Positions 1 through 5,505 of a stretch of 5,608 bases of DNA are shown piece after piece. The DNA is from Candidatus Segetimicrobium genomatis (GTDB lineage Bacteria; Sysuimicrobiota; Sysuimicrobiia; Sysuimicrobiales; Segetimicrobiaceae). How positions within the stretch are numbered: the stretch's first letter is position 1; every line of letters starts with the position of its first letter. The translations under genes and the position numbers were made by a program. The notes beneath the pieces are model-generated. The model did not search any database, was not told the origin of the DNA, and saw only the letters and a list, made by a program, of their open reading frames with translations. Location of the stretch: contig VBAO01000375.1 in NCBI GenBank assembly GCA_005883865.1, forward strand, positions 294-5,901, read 5' to 3'.

Positions 1-364
1 GCTCGCCGGCCCGCTCGTCGTCCTCGGCGCCCTCGACCGCCTCGGTGAGCGCGCGCGGGGCGCCCGCGAGGACGGCCTGCACCTGATCCGGATCGGTCCC
101 GAACGTCGGCGGGCACTCCGCCGCGTCGAGCGCGGCGAGCCGGCCGCTGGTGCCGGCCCCGACGTACACCAGCCGGCCTCCCCGGCGGAGCGCATCGGCG
201 ATCCGGGTCACGGCGTCCGCGATCCGCGGCAGGACCGCGCCCACCGCGGCCGCCACGCCGCGGTCTTCCTCGTTCATCAACCGGGCCTGGTCGAGGAGCG
301 GAAGGAGATCGAAATCCCGGGTGCGCTCGTTGATCGCCTCGGTCGGGGGCTCACGCCCGGGCAT
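1..364 (-). CDS. murQ: N-acetylmuramic acid 6-phosphate etherase, N-terminal part (runs off the left edge)
   Basis: MurQ cleaves the D-lactyl ether of MurNAc-6-phosphate in the cytoplasm, giving GlcNAc-6-phosphate and D-lactate, the step that feeds cell-wall muramic acid into amino-sugar metabolism. The frame reads from ATG at 364-362 to the window edge, 121 codons with no stop, against about 300 for the family. Visible hallmarks are the opening pattern TEAINERTRDFD (residues 8-19), the phosphosugar-binding (SIS-type) motif GGRLVYVGAGTSGRLAALD (62-80), ECPPTFG (83-89) and VEGAEDD (110-116). E83 and E114 match by motif the glutamates reported as important in E. coli MurQ (from memory). The start is decided by AAGGAGG six bases upstream. 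It is the last visible gene of the leftward cluster, 60 bases after the dppC-like gene. Its product is the substrate of the divergently encoded NagA. The missing C-terminal part cannot be judged. Confidence 0.95.
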   Translation of the reverse strand, partial: MPGREPPTEAINERTRDFDLLPLLDQARLMNEEDRGVAAAVGAVLPRIADAVTRIADALRRGGRLVYVGAGTSGRLAALDAAECPPTFGTDPDQVQAVLAGAPRALTEAVEGAEDDERAGE

Positions 365-370
365 CGCCCA

Positions 371-377
371 CCTCCTT
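371..377 (-). promoter_or_regulatory. Ribosome binding site of murQ
   Basis: AAGGAGG on the minus strand, six bases before the ATG at 364-362. It is a near-ideal Shine-Dalgarno sequence. The two permease genes upstream have none, so murQ can be translated independently of them even if it shares their mRNA. Confidence 0.85.
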
Positions 378-424
378 CGTGGTCCCTTCCTTCCCGTGCC
401 GCGCACAGGACCGCGGTGCCGCCG

Positions 425-1279
425 TCATGCTCCCAGGCGCGGATCGAGGAGGTCGCGCAACCCATCCCCGAGGAGGTTGAAGCCCAGCACGACCGTCGCG
501 ATCGTCGCGCCGGGAAAGACGGCGGTCCAGGGAGCCAGCGCCATGAACCGGCGGGACTCCGCCAGCATGTTCCCCCACGAGGGCGTGGGCGGCTGCGTCC
601 CCAGTCCGAGGAAGCTCAGGGCCGATTCGGTCAGGATGGCCAGCGACAGACTGAGCGAGGTCTGGACGATCAGGGGCGCCGAGATGTTCGGGAGGATGTG
701 GCGCAGGAGGATCCGGCGCGCCCCCGCGCCCATCGCCGCCGCCGCCTCGACATACTCCAGGCCCCGGGTCGCGAGCACGCCCGCCCGGCTCACCCGGGCG
801 AACTGCGGAGTGTACACCACCCCGATCGCCACGATCACGGTCCAGACCGCGGTCCCCGCCACCGCCATGATGGCGATCGCGAGCAGCACGGCGGGGAATG
901 CGAAGATGACGTCCATCACGCGCATCAGGAGCCCGTCGACCGGCCCGCCATAGTATCCGCTTGCGATCCCGGCCGCTCCTCCCCCCGCGAGGGCGAGCAC
1001 CACCGACGCGAACGAGACGGCGAGCGAGACCCGGGCCCCGTACAGCAGCCGGCTCAGCAGGTCCCGGCCGAACTGATCGGTTCCCAGAGGGAAGGGGCCG
1101 CCCGGGGGCACCAGCAGGGACCGCGAGGCCATGGCGAGGGGATCGTGAGGGGAGAGCACCGGGGCGGATGCGGCCGCCAGCAGGTAGACGCCGATGATCA
1201 CCGCTCCCGCCGCCGCGACTGGGGCCCGAAGGAGCCGGGCCGGCGTCGAGGTCCGGCGCGCGGTCGCGGACCGGGTCAC
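425..1279 (-). CDS. Dipeptide/oligopeptide ABC transporter inner-membrane permease, DppC/OppC type
   Basis: Second membrane subunit of a peptide-type ABC importer, pairing with the DppB-like protein encoded just upstream. The 284 residues are the usual length. A basic N-terminus and first membrane segment (about 20-40) belong to the OppC N-terminal domain. Family signatures follow: LGTDQFGRDLLSRLLYGAR (65-83), the cytoplasmic EAA loop that contacts the ATPase (about 174-198, ending in HILPN), ESALSFLGLG (218-227), PSWGNML (233-239), and the closing LGFNLLGDGLRDLLDPRL (265-282). The start is GTG; GTGA overlaps the dppB stop by 4 bases and there is no Shine-Dalgarno, so translation is probably coupled to dppB. 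The family imports di- and oligopeptides, nickel, some sugars and muropeptides. Here context (murQ, nagA) suggests cell-wall fragments, but sequence alone does not give the substrate, so dppC is a type name only. Confidence 0.95.
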   Translation of the reverse strand: MTRSATARRTSTPARLLRAPVAAAGAVIIGVYLLAAASAPVLSPHDPLAMASRSLLVPPGGPFPLGTDQFGRDLLSRLLYGARVSLAVSFASVVLALAGGGAAGIASGYYGGPVDGLLMRVMDVIFAFPAVLLAIAIMAVAGTAVWTVIVAIGVVYTPQFARVSRAGVLATRGLEYVEAAAAMGAGARRILLRHILPNISAPLIVQTSLSLSLAILTESALSFLGLGTQPPTPSWGNMLAESRRFMALAPWTAVFPGATIATVVLGFNLLGDGLRDLLDPRLGA

Positions 1280-2229
1280 CCGAACCGGACCCGGGGATCG
1301 ACGTAGGCGTAGAGGAGGTCCACGACGACGTTGGTCAGGACGAACAGCAGCGCGATGACGAGCACCACTCCTTGGACCACCGGGTAGTCCCGCTGGCTGA
1401 TCGCCGTGAGGGCGAGCCGTCCCATCCCCGGGAGCGCGAAGACCTCTTCGATCACCACCGTGCCGCCGAGCAGGTACCCGGCCTGGAACCCGACGACGGT
1501 GATCACCGGGATCAGCGCGTTCCGGAGCGCGTGCCGGTTGATGACCCGATGCTCGCGCAGCCCTTTCGCGCGCGCGGTCCGGACGTACTCATTGGCGAGC
1601 ACCTCGAGCAGCGCCGAGCGGACATAGCGCATGATGACGGCGGCGAGCACCACGCCGAGCGAGACGGCCGGGAGCAGCATCACCGCCAGATTGCCGACGG
1701 GGTTGGCGAAGAACCTGACGTACATCCCGATCGAGGCGATCGGCAGGAGGCGGCCTGGGAGCAGGAGCAGCAGCAGCGTCGCCAGCCAGAAGTTGGGGAC
1801 GCTGAGGCCCACCAGGCCTCCGAGCCGGATCGCGGCGTCGGCCGCCGTCCCCCGCCGGAGCGCGGAGAGGATCCCCACCGGCAGCGCGATCCCGAGCGCG
1901 ATGAGGAGCGCGAGCGCCGCGAGTTCGGCGCTCACCGGCAGCCGCGCCAGGATATCCGGCAGCACCGGGCGGCTGGTCCGGAGTGACACCCCGAAGTCGC
2001 CGTGAAAGAGGCGTCCCACCCAGTCGGCGTACTGCCACGGCAGCGCCTTATTGATCCCGAAAAGACGCCGCAGTTCTTCCATCTGCGCCGGGGTCATCGC
2101 CACCTGCGTGCCGAGGAACAGCTGGAGCGCGTCCCCGGGGATGAGGTGGATCAGGAGAAACACCAGGATCGAGACCCCCCAGAGGACGGGGAGGAGGGCG
2201 AGCAGGCGGCCGGCGATGAACGCGGTCAC
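1276..2229 (-). CDS. Dipeptide/oligopeptide ABC transporter inner-membrane permease, DppB/OppB type
   Basis: First membrane subunit of the importer, 317 residues. The N-terminus (FIAGRLLALLPVLWGVSIL, then HLIPGD at 28-33) is the standard DppB opening: membrane segment 1 followed by the periplasmic loop. Other signatures are LRTSRPVLPDILARLP (83-98), SVPNFWLA (153-160), the EAA loop EYVRTARAKGL (214-224) leading to HALRNALIPV (233-242), EEVFALPGMGRL (261-272), the DYPVVQG stretch (291-297) and the end YVDPRVRFG. About six membrane segments are apparent. The GTG at 2229-2227 was chosen because homology begins there; an ATG at 2412 in the same frame would add 61 low-complexity Arg/Pro/Ser residues buried in the preceding gene. 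No Shine-Dalgarno precedes the GTG, but the stop of a 16-codon mini-ORF overlaps it (GTGA). The stop overlaps the dppC-like start by 4 bases. Confidence 0.95.
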   Translation of the reverse strand: MTAFIAGRLLALLPVLWGVSILVFLLIHLIPGDALQLFLGTQVAMTPAQMEELRRLFGINKALPWQYADWVGRLFHGDFGVSLRTSRPVLPDILARLPVSAELAALALLIALGIALPVGILSALRRGTAADAAIRLGGLVGLSVPNFWLATLLLLLLPGRLLPIASIGMYVRFFANPVGNLAVMLLPAVSLGVVLAAVIMRYVRSALLEVLANEYVRTARAKGLREHRVINRHALRNALIPVITVVGFQAGYLLGGTVVIEEVFALPGMGRLALTAISQRDYPVVQGVVLVIALLFVLTNVVVDLLYAYVDPRVRFG

Positions 2230-2276
2230 GCGTCCGGCCGGGCCGGGGCTGCGGCGGCCGGCCCGGCCGCGGTCAT
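2226..2276 (-). CDS. Possible 16-codon mini-ORF linking the solute-binding protein and dppB genes
   Basis: ATG at 2276-2274 overlaps the stop of the solute-binding protein gene (ATGA), and the TGA at 2228-2226 overlaps the dppB-like GTG (GTGA). The encoded peptide is MTAAGPAAAAPARPDA, low in complexity and without recognisable function. It bridges an otherwise 43-base gap in which dppB has no Shine-Dalgarno, so it might relay terminating ribosomes from one gene to the next. It is equally possible that the two 4-base overlaps arise by chance in GC-rich DNA. The mini-ORF also has no clear ribosome binding site of its own. Confidence 0.25.
   Translation of the reverse strand: MTAAGPAAAAPARPDA
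2254..2270. other. Perfect GC palindrome between the solute-binding protein gene and dppB
   Basis: Arms GCGGCCGG (2254-2261) and CCGGCCGC (2263-2270) are exact reverse complements around one central base. As RNA it can form a seven-pair all-GC stem with a three-base loop. No T tract follows on the minus strand, so it does not look like an intrinsic terminator. Its place just after the binding-protein gene resembles stem-loops that protect the upstream mRNA in other ABC operons (malE-malF is the known case), but that role is inference, and GC-rich DNA throws up such palindromes. Confidence 0.4.
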
Positions 2277-3760
2277 CGTTCGATCGCGGTCCCCTCCAGG
2301 GCGGTGAGCGCTCCGGTGGGGATGAGGCGGAACCCCTTGACGTAGGGCTGCAGCACCTGGGTCTCGTACGGCGTGTACAGGAAGACCGCGGGCGCCTTCT
2401 CGACGAGGGCACGCTGCAGCTCGTTGTAGATCGGCTTGCGCTCGGCGACCGCGACGTGCACCCGGCCGCGGTCCAGCAGCCGGTCCACCGCGGGGTCCTT
2501 GAACAGGAAGTTGTTCACCGCGCCCGTGCTGTAGAACGTCCGGTACAGGAACCGGTCGGGGTCGGGGTCGCCGCCCCGCAGCTCCACCATCGTGTCGAAG
2601 TCGCGCTTGACCCAGCGGTTGATGTAGGCGCCCCACTCGATGTCCTCGATCGCCGGGGCGAGCCCGACTGCGCGCAGCTGGCTCTGGACGACCTGGGCCA
2701 CCGCCAGGCCGCCCTCGTAGGTCGGGGAGGCGACGATCTTGAACGACGCGCCGGCCGCCCCGGCGTCCTGGAGCAGCTGCCGGGCCCGGGCGGGGTTCGG
2801 GTGGTACTCGGGGAAGTCGCGCACCTGGAGCGCCCACACCTTGGCGGGGGCCGGCACCGGACCGCTCACCTCTCCGAGCCCGAACTCCGCCGCTCTGACG
2901 ATCGCCTCGCGGTCGATGGCGAAGGCGATCGCGTCCCGAACCCGGCTGGGGGCCTGAAGTACCGCCAGCGTCTTGTCGGCCTGGGCCTGCCGGGCGACGC
3001 TGCCGTCCGAGATCGTCGCCATGTCGAGGCTCCGCGTCCTCACCCCGGCGAGGAGCGACGCCTGTTCGGGGATCACGCGGAACACCACCTCGTCCACCCG
3101 GGGGAGCCCGCGCTTGAAGTAGGTCGGGTTCCGGACGAGACGCATGAAGTTGTCGGGCACCCATTCGGCCAGCATGAACGGGCCGGTGCCGGCCTCGGTC
3201 TTCTGGAGGTCGCCGGAGGGGGTGTTGAGGACCGCCGTCTTCTCGACGATCGAGGCGTTGCCGCTGGCGAGCCCCGAGAGGATCGATGCCAGCGGGTACT
3301 TGAGGTGGAGGCGGACCGTGGACGGGTCCAGCGCCATCACGCCGTCCACGGCGTCGATGTAGGAGCGGCCGGGCGAGGCGGTCTTGGGGTCGAGGATGCG
3401 CTCGATCGTGAAGACGACGTCCTCCGCCGTCATCTCCCGCCCATCGTGGAACCGCACGCCTTTGCGAAGGTGGAAGATGTAGGTCCGGGCGTCCGGGGTG
3501 TCCCAGGACTCGGCGAGGTCGCCGACCACGCGCAGGTCGGGATCATACGTGACCAGCTTGTTGTAGAGGAGGTCCACGCGCCGGAACGACGAGAACGCGG
3601 TCACCTTGTTGGGATCGAGGCCCACGACCTCCTGGTCGACGCCGAGCGTCAGGGTCACCTTCCCGGGGGCCGCCCGCGTCCCCGCCGGGACCCACCCGGC
3701 GGCGAGCCCGGCGACCAGGAGCCACGCCGCCGCGAGCACCACACTCCGCTTCGGTTGCAT
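2273..3760 (-). CDS. ABC transporter extracellular solute-binding protein, family 5 (DppA/OppA type)
   Basis: Captures the ligand outside the inner membrane and delivers it to the DppB/DppC-like pair. The product is 495 residues. A Sec signal peptide is clear: K4-R5, a hydrophobic core at about 6-22, and likely cleavage near TRAA (28-31). There is no lipobox cysteine, so the mature protein should be free in a periplasm. Family 5 landmarks are AESWD (83-87), GVRFHDGREMTAEDVVFTIE (101-120), GTGPFML (191-197), RVRDAIAFAIDREAIV (273-288) and WGAYINRWVKRDFDTM (376-391). Oddity: QAP (269-271) runs almost directly into RVRDA. Relatives normally have about 20 more residues there, including a Y..(F/L)N strand and PF.D, so an internal in-frame deletion is likely. 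The ATG at 3760 follows GGAGG by six bases; extending to an ATG at 3841 would precede the signal peptide and run into the acetyltransferase gene. The ligand is unknown; peptide, muropeptide or amino sugar fits the context. Confidence 0.95.
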   Translation of the reverse strand: MQPKRSVVLAAAWLLVAGLAAGWVPAGTRAAPGKVTLTLGVDQEVVGLDPNKVTAFSSFRRVDLLYNKLVTYDPDLRVVGDLAESWDTPDARTYIFHLRKGVRFHDGREMTAEDVVFTIERILDPKTASPGRSYIDAVDGVMALDPSTVRLHLKYPLASILSGLASGNASIVEKTAVLNTPSGDLQKTEAGTGPFMLAEWVPDNFMRLVRNPTYFKRGLPRVDEVVFRVIPEQASLLAGVRTRSLDMATISDGSVARQAQADKTLAVLQAPSRVRDAIAFAIDREAIVRAAEFGLGEVSGPVPAPAKVWALQVRDFPEYHPNPARARQLLQDAGAAGASFKIVASPTYEGGLAVAQVVQSQLRAVGLAPAIEDIEWGAYINRWVKRDFDTMVELRGGDPDPDRFLYRTFYSTGAVNNFLFKDPAVDRLLDRGRVHVAVAERKPIYNELQRALVEKAPAVFLYTPYETQVLQPYVKGFRLIPTGALTALEGTAIER

Positions 3761-3766
3761 CGGACA

Positions 3767-3771
3767 CCTCC
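3767..3771 (-). promoter_or_regulatory. Ribosome binding site of the solute-binding protein gene
   Basis: GGAGG on the minus strand, six bases before ATG 3760-3758, within the 22-base gap after the acetyltransferase stop. It decides the start in favour of the codon directly before the signal peptide. Confidence 0.8.
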
Positions 3772-3782
3772 GTGTCACGTGA

Positions 3783-4211
3783 TCACGCATCGCGCTGGAT
3801 GGGGCCGAGGGTCTTCCGGTACAGGACCTCGGTGATCCCACGCCGCACGTAGTCGGGCACCTCTCCGATCCGCCGGTAGCCGCGCCGCTCGTAGAACCGT
3901 TGAGCGCCGGTGTTCCAGTTGGACACGAGCAGGAAGACGTTCGGCCCGCGCTCGAGGATCGCCGCCTCCGCGGCGTCCATCAACCGGCCGCCAATCCCCT
4001 GGTGCTGCGCGTCCGGGGCGACCGCCACCGACCGCACGTATCCGCTGTGGACGAAGGTGCCGGCGGGCGTGTAGACGACGAAGCCGACGACCCTCCCGGC
4101 GTCTTCCGCCACCAGGCCGAGGCAGGCTCCCGCGCGCACGTCCTCGAACGCGCCCCGCACGATGGCGGCGCAGCCGGCCACGTCGGCCTCGCGCATCGGC
4201 CGGATCGTCAC
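3783..4211 (-). CDS. GNAT-family N-acetyltransferase
   Basis: Predicted to transfer an acetyl group from acetyl-CoA to an amine. The acceptor is not identifiable. The 142 residues form one complete GNAT domain: N-terminal TIRPMREAD (2-10), the motif A strand VRSVAVAPDAQHQGIGGRL (59-77) with the acetyl-CoA pyrophosphate-binding Q-x-x-G-x-G at Q69, G72 and G74, and motif B NVFLLVSNWNTGAQRFYERR followed by GY (91-112). The tail GITEVLYRKTLG is common in stand-alone GNATs. The start is taken as GTG 4211 because the family usually opens with a strand such as this TIRP; upstream GGAG is weak and rather far (about 11 bases). ATG at 4196 is an alternative. It is the first gene of the leftward cluster, ending 22 bases before the binding protein. 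Roles could include detoxifying or modifying an imported amino compound or protein N-acetylation; none is shown by the sequence. Confidence 0.9.
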   Translation of the reverse strand: MTIRPMREADVAGCAAIVRGAFEDVRAGACLGLVAEDAGRVVGFVVYTPAGTFVHSGYVRSVAVAPDAQHQGIGGRLMDAAEAAILERGPNVFLLVSNWNTGAQRFYERRGYRRIGEVPDYVRRGITEVLYRKTLGPIQRDA

Positions 4212-4298
4212 CCCCCACTATTCTCCGGACCTGAACCGCGGGCCTCCCGGAACCCGGCGCCCGATCCCCGCCCTCGATCGCCGCAGGAAGTGGTTGTC
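4212..4298. promoter_or_regulatory. Divergent intergenic region between the leftward operon and nagA
   Basis: These 87 bases separate the start codons of two head-to-head genes, so promoters for both directions should lie here or overlap the coding ends. I see no convincing -35/-10 pair and no long inverted repeat that would mark an operator. The sequence is GC-rich, with only a short AT-richer patch near 4217-4224, next to the acetyltransferase start. The arrangement would allow one regulator to control import and catabolism together, but no regulator gene is present in the window. Confidence 0.45.
4285..4290 (+). promoter_or_regulatory. Ribosome binding site of nagA
   Basis: AGGAAG ends eight bases before GTG 4299. 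This spacing favours that codon over the in-frame GTG at 4290, which would overlap the site, and the GTG at 4320, which has only a weaker GAAAG upstream. Confidence 0.6.
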
Positions 4299-5480
4299 GT
4301 GGGCCGAAAGCACGCCTCCGTGATCGTATCCGCCGGCACGCTGGTCGCCGCCGACCGGGATCTCAGCCCCGGCCACGTCGTGATCGAGGAAGGCCGGATC
4401 ACCCAGGTCGCCTCCGGGGCTCCGCCGTCTGCGGCGCCGGACGGCCACCTCGCCTTCCCCGCCGGCACGCTGGCTCCGGGCCTGATCGACCTTCAGGTGA
4501 ACGGGGGCGCCGGGGTGGATCTTTTGCGGTGCGGGCCGGAGGCGTACGACGTCCTGGGCCGCTACCTCGCCGCCACCGGGGTGACCGCGTTTCTGCCGAC
4601 CCTCCCAAGCGCCCCGCTCGAGGAGATGCGCCGAGCGATCGAGGTGGCGGGCGCGGCCGCCGCGCGGCGGGGTCCGTTCCCCCACATCCTCGGGGTGCAC
4701 CTCGAAGGTCCCTACCTCAATCCCCTGCGCCGGGGAGCGCACCGCGCCCAGGATCTTCGCCATCTGTCGATCCCCGAGACCATCGAGACGCACCGGCGGG
4801 CGAAGGGGCTCTTGCGGATGGTCACGCTGGCCCCCGAGCTCGAGGGCGCCGAGGCGGTCGTCCGGTGGCTCGTCGCGGAGCGGGTCACGGTCGCGATTGG
4901 CCACACCGATGCCGGGTACGAGGAAATCGCCGCGGCCGCCGCCTGGGGGGCCCGCATGGTCACCCATGTGTTCAACGCGATGCGGGGGTTCCATCACCGC
5001 GAGCCGGGCGCCGCGGGCGCCGCGCTGCTCCTTCCGGCGCTGACCGTGGGGGTCATCGCGGACCTGATCCACCTGCACCCGGCAACACTCGCGGTGATCG
5101 CCCGCGTGGCCGGGCCGGGCCGGGTCGCGCTCGTGACGGACGCGATCTCGGCGGCGGGCATGGGGCGGGGGAACTTCTCCCTGGGCAGCCAGACGGTCGA
5201 AGTCCGGGACGGCGTTCCGCGTCTCGCGGACGGCACGCTGGCCGGCAGCGTGCTCGCGATGGTCCGGGGGGTCTACAACTTCGCGCGCGCCGCGTCGGTG
5301 ACGCTGCGGGAGGCGGTGCAGGCCGCGAGCCTCACCCCCGCCCGGCTGCTGGGGCTCGCCCACAAGGGACGGATCGCGCCGGGCGCCGACGCCGATCTGT
5401 TGGTCTTGGATCGGGATGGGAGCGTGATCCTGACGCTGGTGCGGGGAGAGGTCGCGTTCCGCCGCGGCGCGCCGCCCTGA
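4299..5480 (+). CDS. nagA: N-acetylglucosamine-6-phosphate deacetylase
   Basis: Hydrolyses GlcNAc-6-phosphate to glucosamine-6-phosphate and acetate in the cytoplasm, the step after MurQ in cell-wall sugar salvage. The 393 residues are normal for this amidohydrolase-superfamily enzyme. Motifs in order: PGLIDLQVNGG (60-70), HLEGPYLNP (134-142) with metal ligand E136, GHTDAGY with H202, THVFNAM (222-228) with H223, IADLIHLHP (253-261) with substrate-contacting H258, and VTDAISAAG (279-287) with catalytic D281. The Q66-x-N68 pair replaces the H-x-H of two-metal NagAs such as the B. subtilis enzyme, so a single-metal E. coli-like site is expected. The common IADG is IADL here. The C-terminus returns to the beta-sandwich (GRIAPGADADLLVLD, then VRGEVAFRRG). 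The start GTG 4299 is picked from the AGGAAG site; GTG 4320 is possible. It is transcribed divergently from the importer and murQ cluster. The long upstream open frame to 3900 is antisense to the acetyltransferase and not part of the protein. Confidence 0.97.
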   Translation: MGRKHASVIVSAGTLVAADRDLSPGHVVIEEGRITQVASGAPPSAAPDGHLAFPAGTLAPGLIDLQVNGGAGVDLLRCGPEAYDVLGRYLAATGVTAFLPTLPSAPLEEMRRAIEVAGAAAARRGPFPHILGVHLEGPYLNPLRRGAHRAQDLRHLSIPETIETHRRAKGLLRMVTLAPELEGAEAVVRWLVAERVTVAIGHTDAGYEEIAAAAAWGARMVTHVFNAMRGFHHREPGAAGAALLLPALTVGVIADLIHLHPATLAVIARVAGPGRVALVTDAISAAGMGRGNFSLGSQTVEVRDGVPRLADGTLAGSVLAMVRGVYNFARAASVTLREAVQAASLTPARLLGLAHKGRIAPGADADLLVLDRDGSVILTLVRGEVAFRRGAPP

Positions 5481-5500
5481 GCGGGCAGCGCGCCGCCTGC
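5481..5500. terminator. Weak hairpin between convergent genes
   Basis: GCGGGC (5481-5486) can pair with GCCTGC (5495-5500), one pair being G-U, around an eight-base loop. It begins immediately after the nagA stop and lies just beyond the stop of the convergent reading frame, so it could end transcription in both directions. No clear T tract follows on either strand, so this is tentative. Confidence 0.25.
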
Positions 5501-5505
5501 ACCGT

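Noticed and set aside
399..416. Hairpin CCGCG / CGCGG with an eight-base loop after the dppC-like gene
   Set aside because: It has only five pairs, no T tract, and lies just before the strong murQ ribosome binding site; nothing shows that it terminates transcription.
416..1306. 296-codon plus-strand frame, with another at 150-953, opposite the dppC-like gene
   Set aside because: The products are low-complexity Arg/Pro/Gly or Ala/Ser/Thr/Pro strings; the minus strand carries clear DppC and MurQ motifs over the same bases.
2230..2412. Upstream extension of the dppB-like gene to an ATG at 2412
   Set aside because: It adds 61 residues of Arg/Pro/Ser-rich sequence that overlap the binding-protein gene in another frame; family similarity starts at GTG 2229.
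2051..3835. 594-codon open frame on the plus strand opposite the solute-binding protein
   Set aside because: It is antisense to a well-supported gene, its product is rich in Arg, Gly, Asp, His and Val with no recognisable motif, and such shadows are expected opposite GC-rich genes.
3900..4298. Upstream extension of nagA to an ATG at 3900
   Set aside because: The added 133 residues are antisense to the acetyltransferase and have no amidohydrolase features; a ribosome binding site supports GTG 4299.
4212..4298. Specific -35/-10 promoter elements or an operator in the divergent gap
   Set aside because: Only scattered partial matches and very short palindromes were seen, none better than chance.
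4218..5363. 381-codon minus-strand frame opposite nagA, and a 349-codon frame at 4529-5578 on the plus strand
   Set aside because: Both are other-frame shadows of nagA, whose active-site motifs are complete in its own frame.
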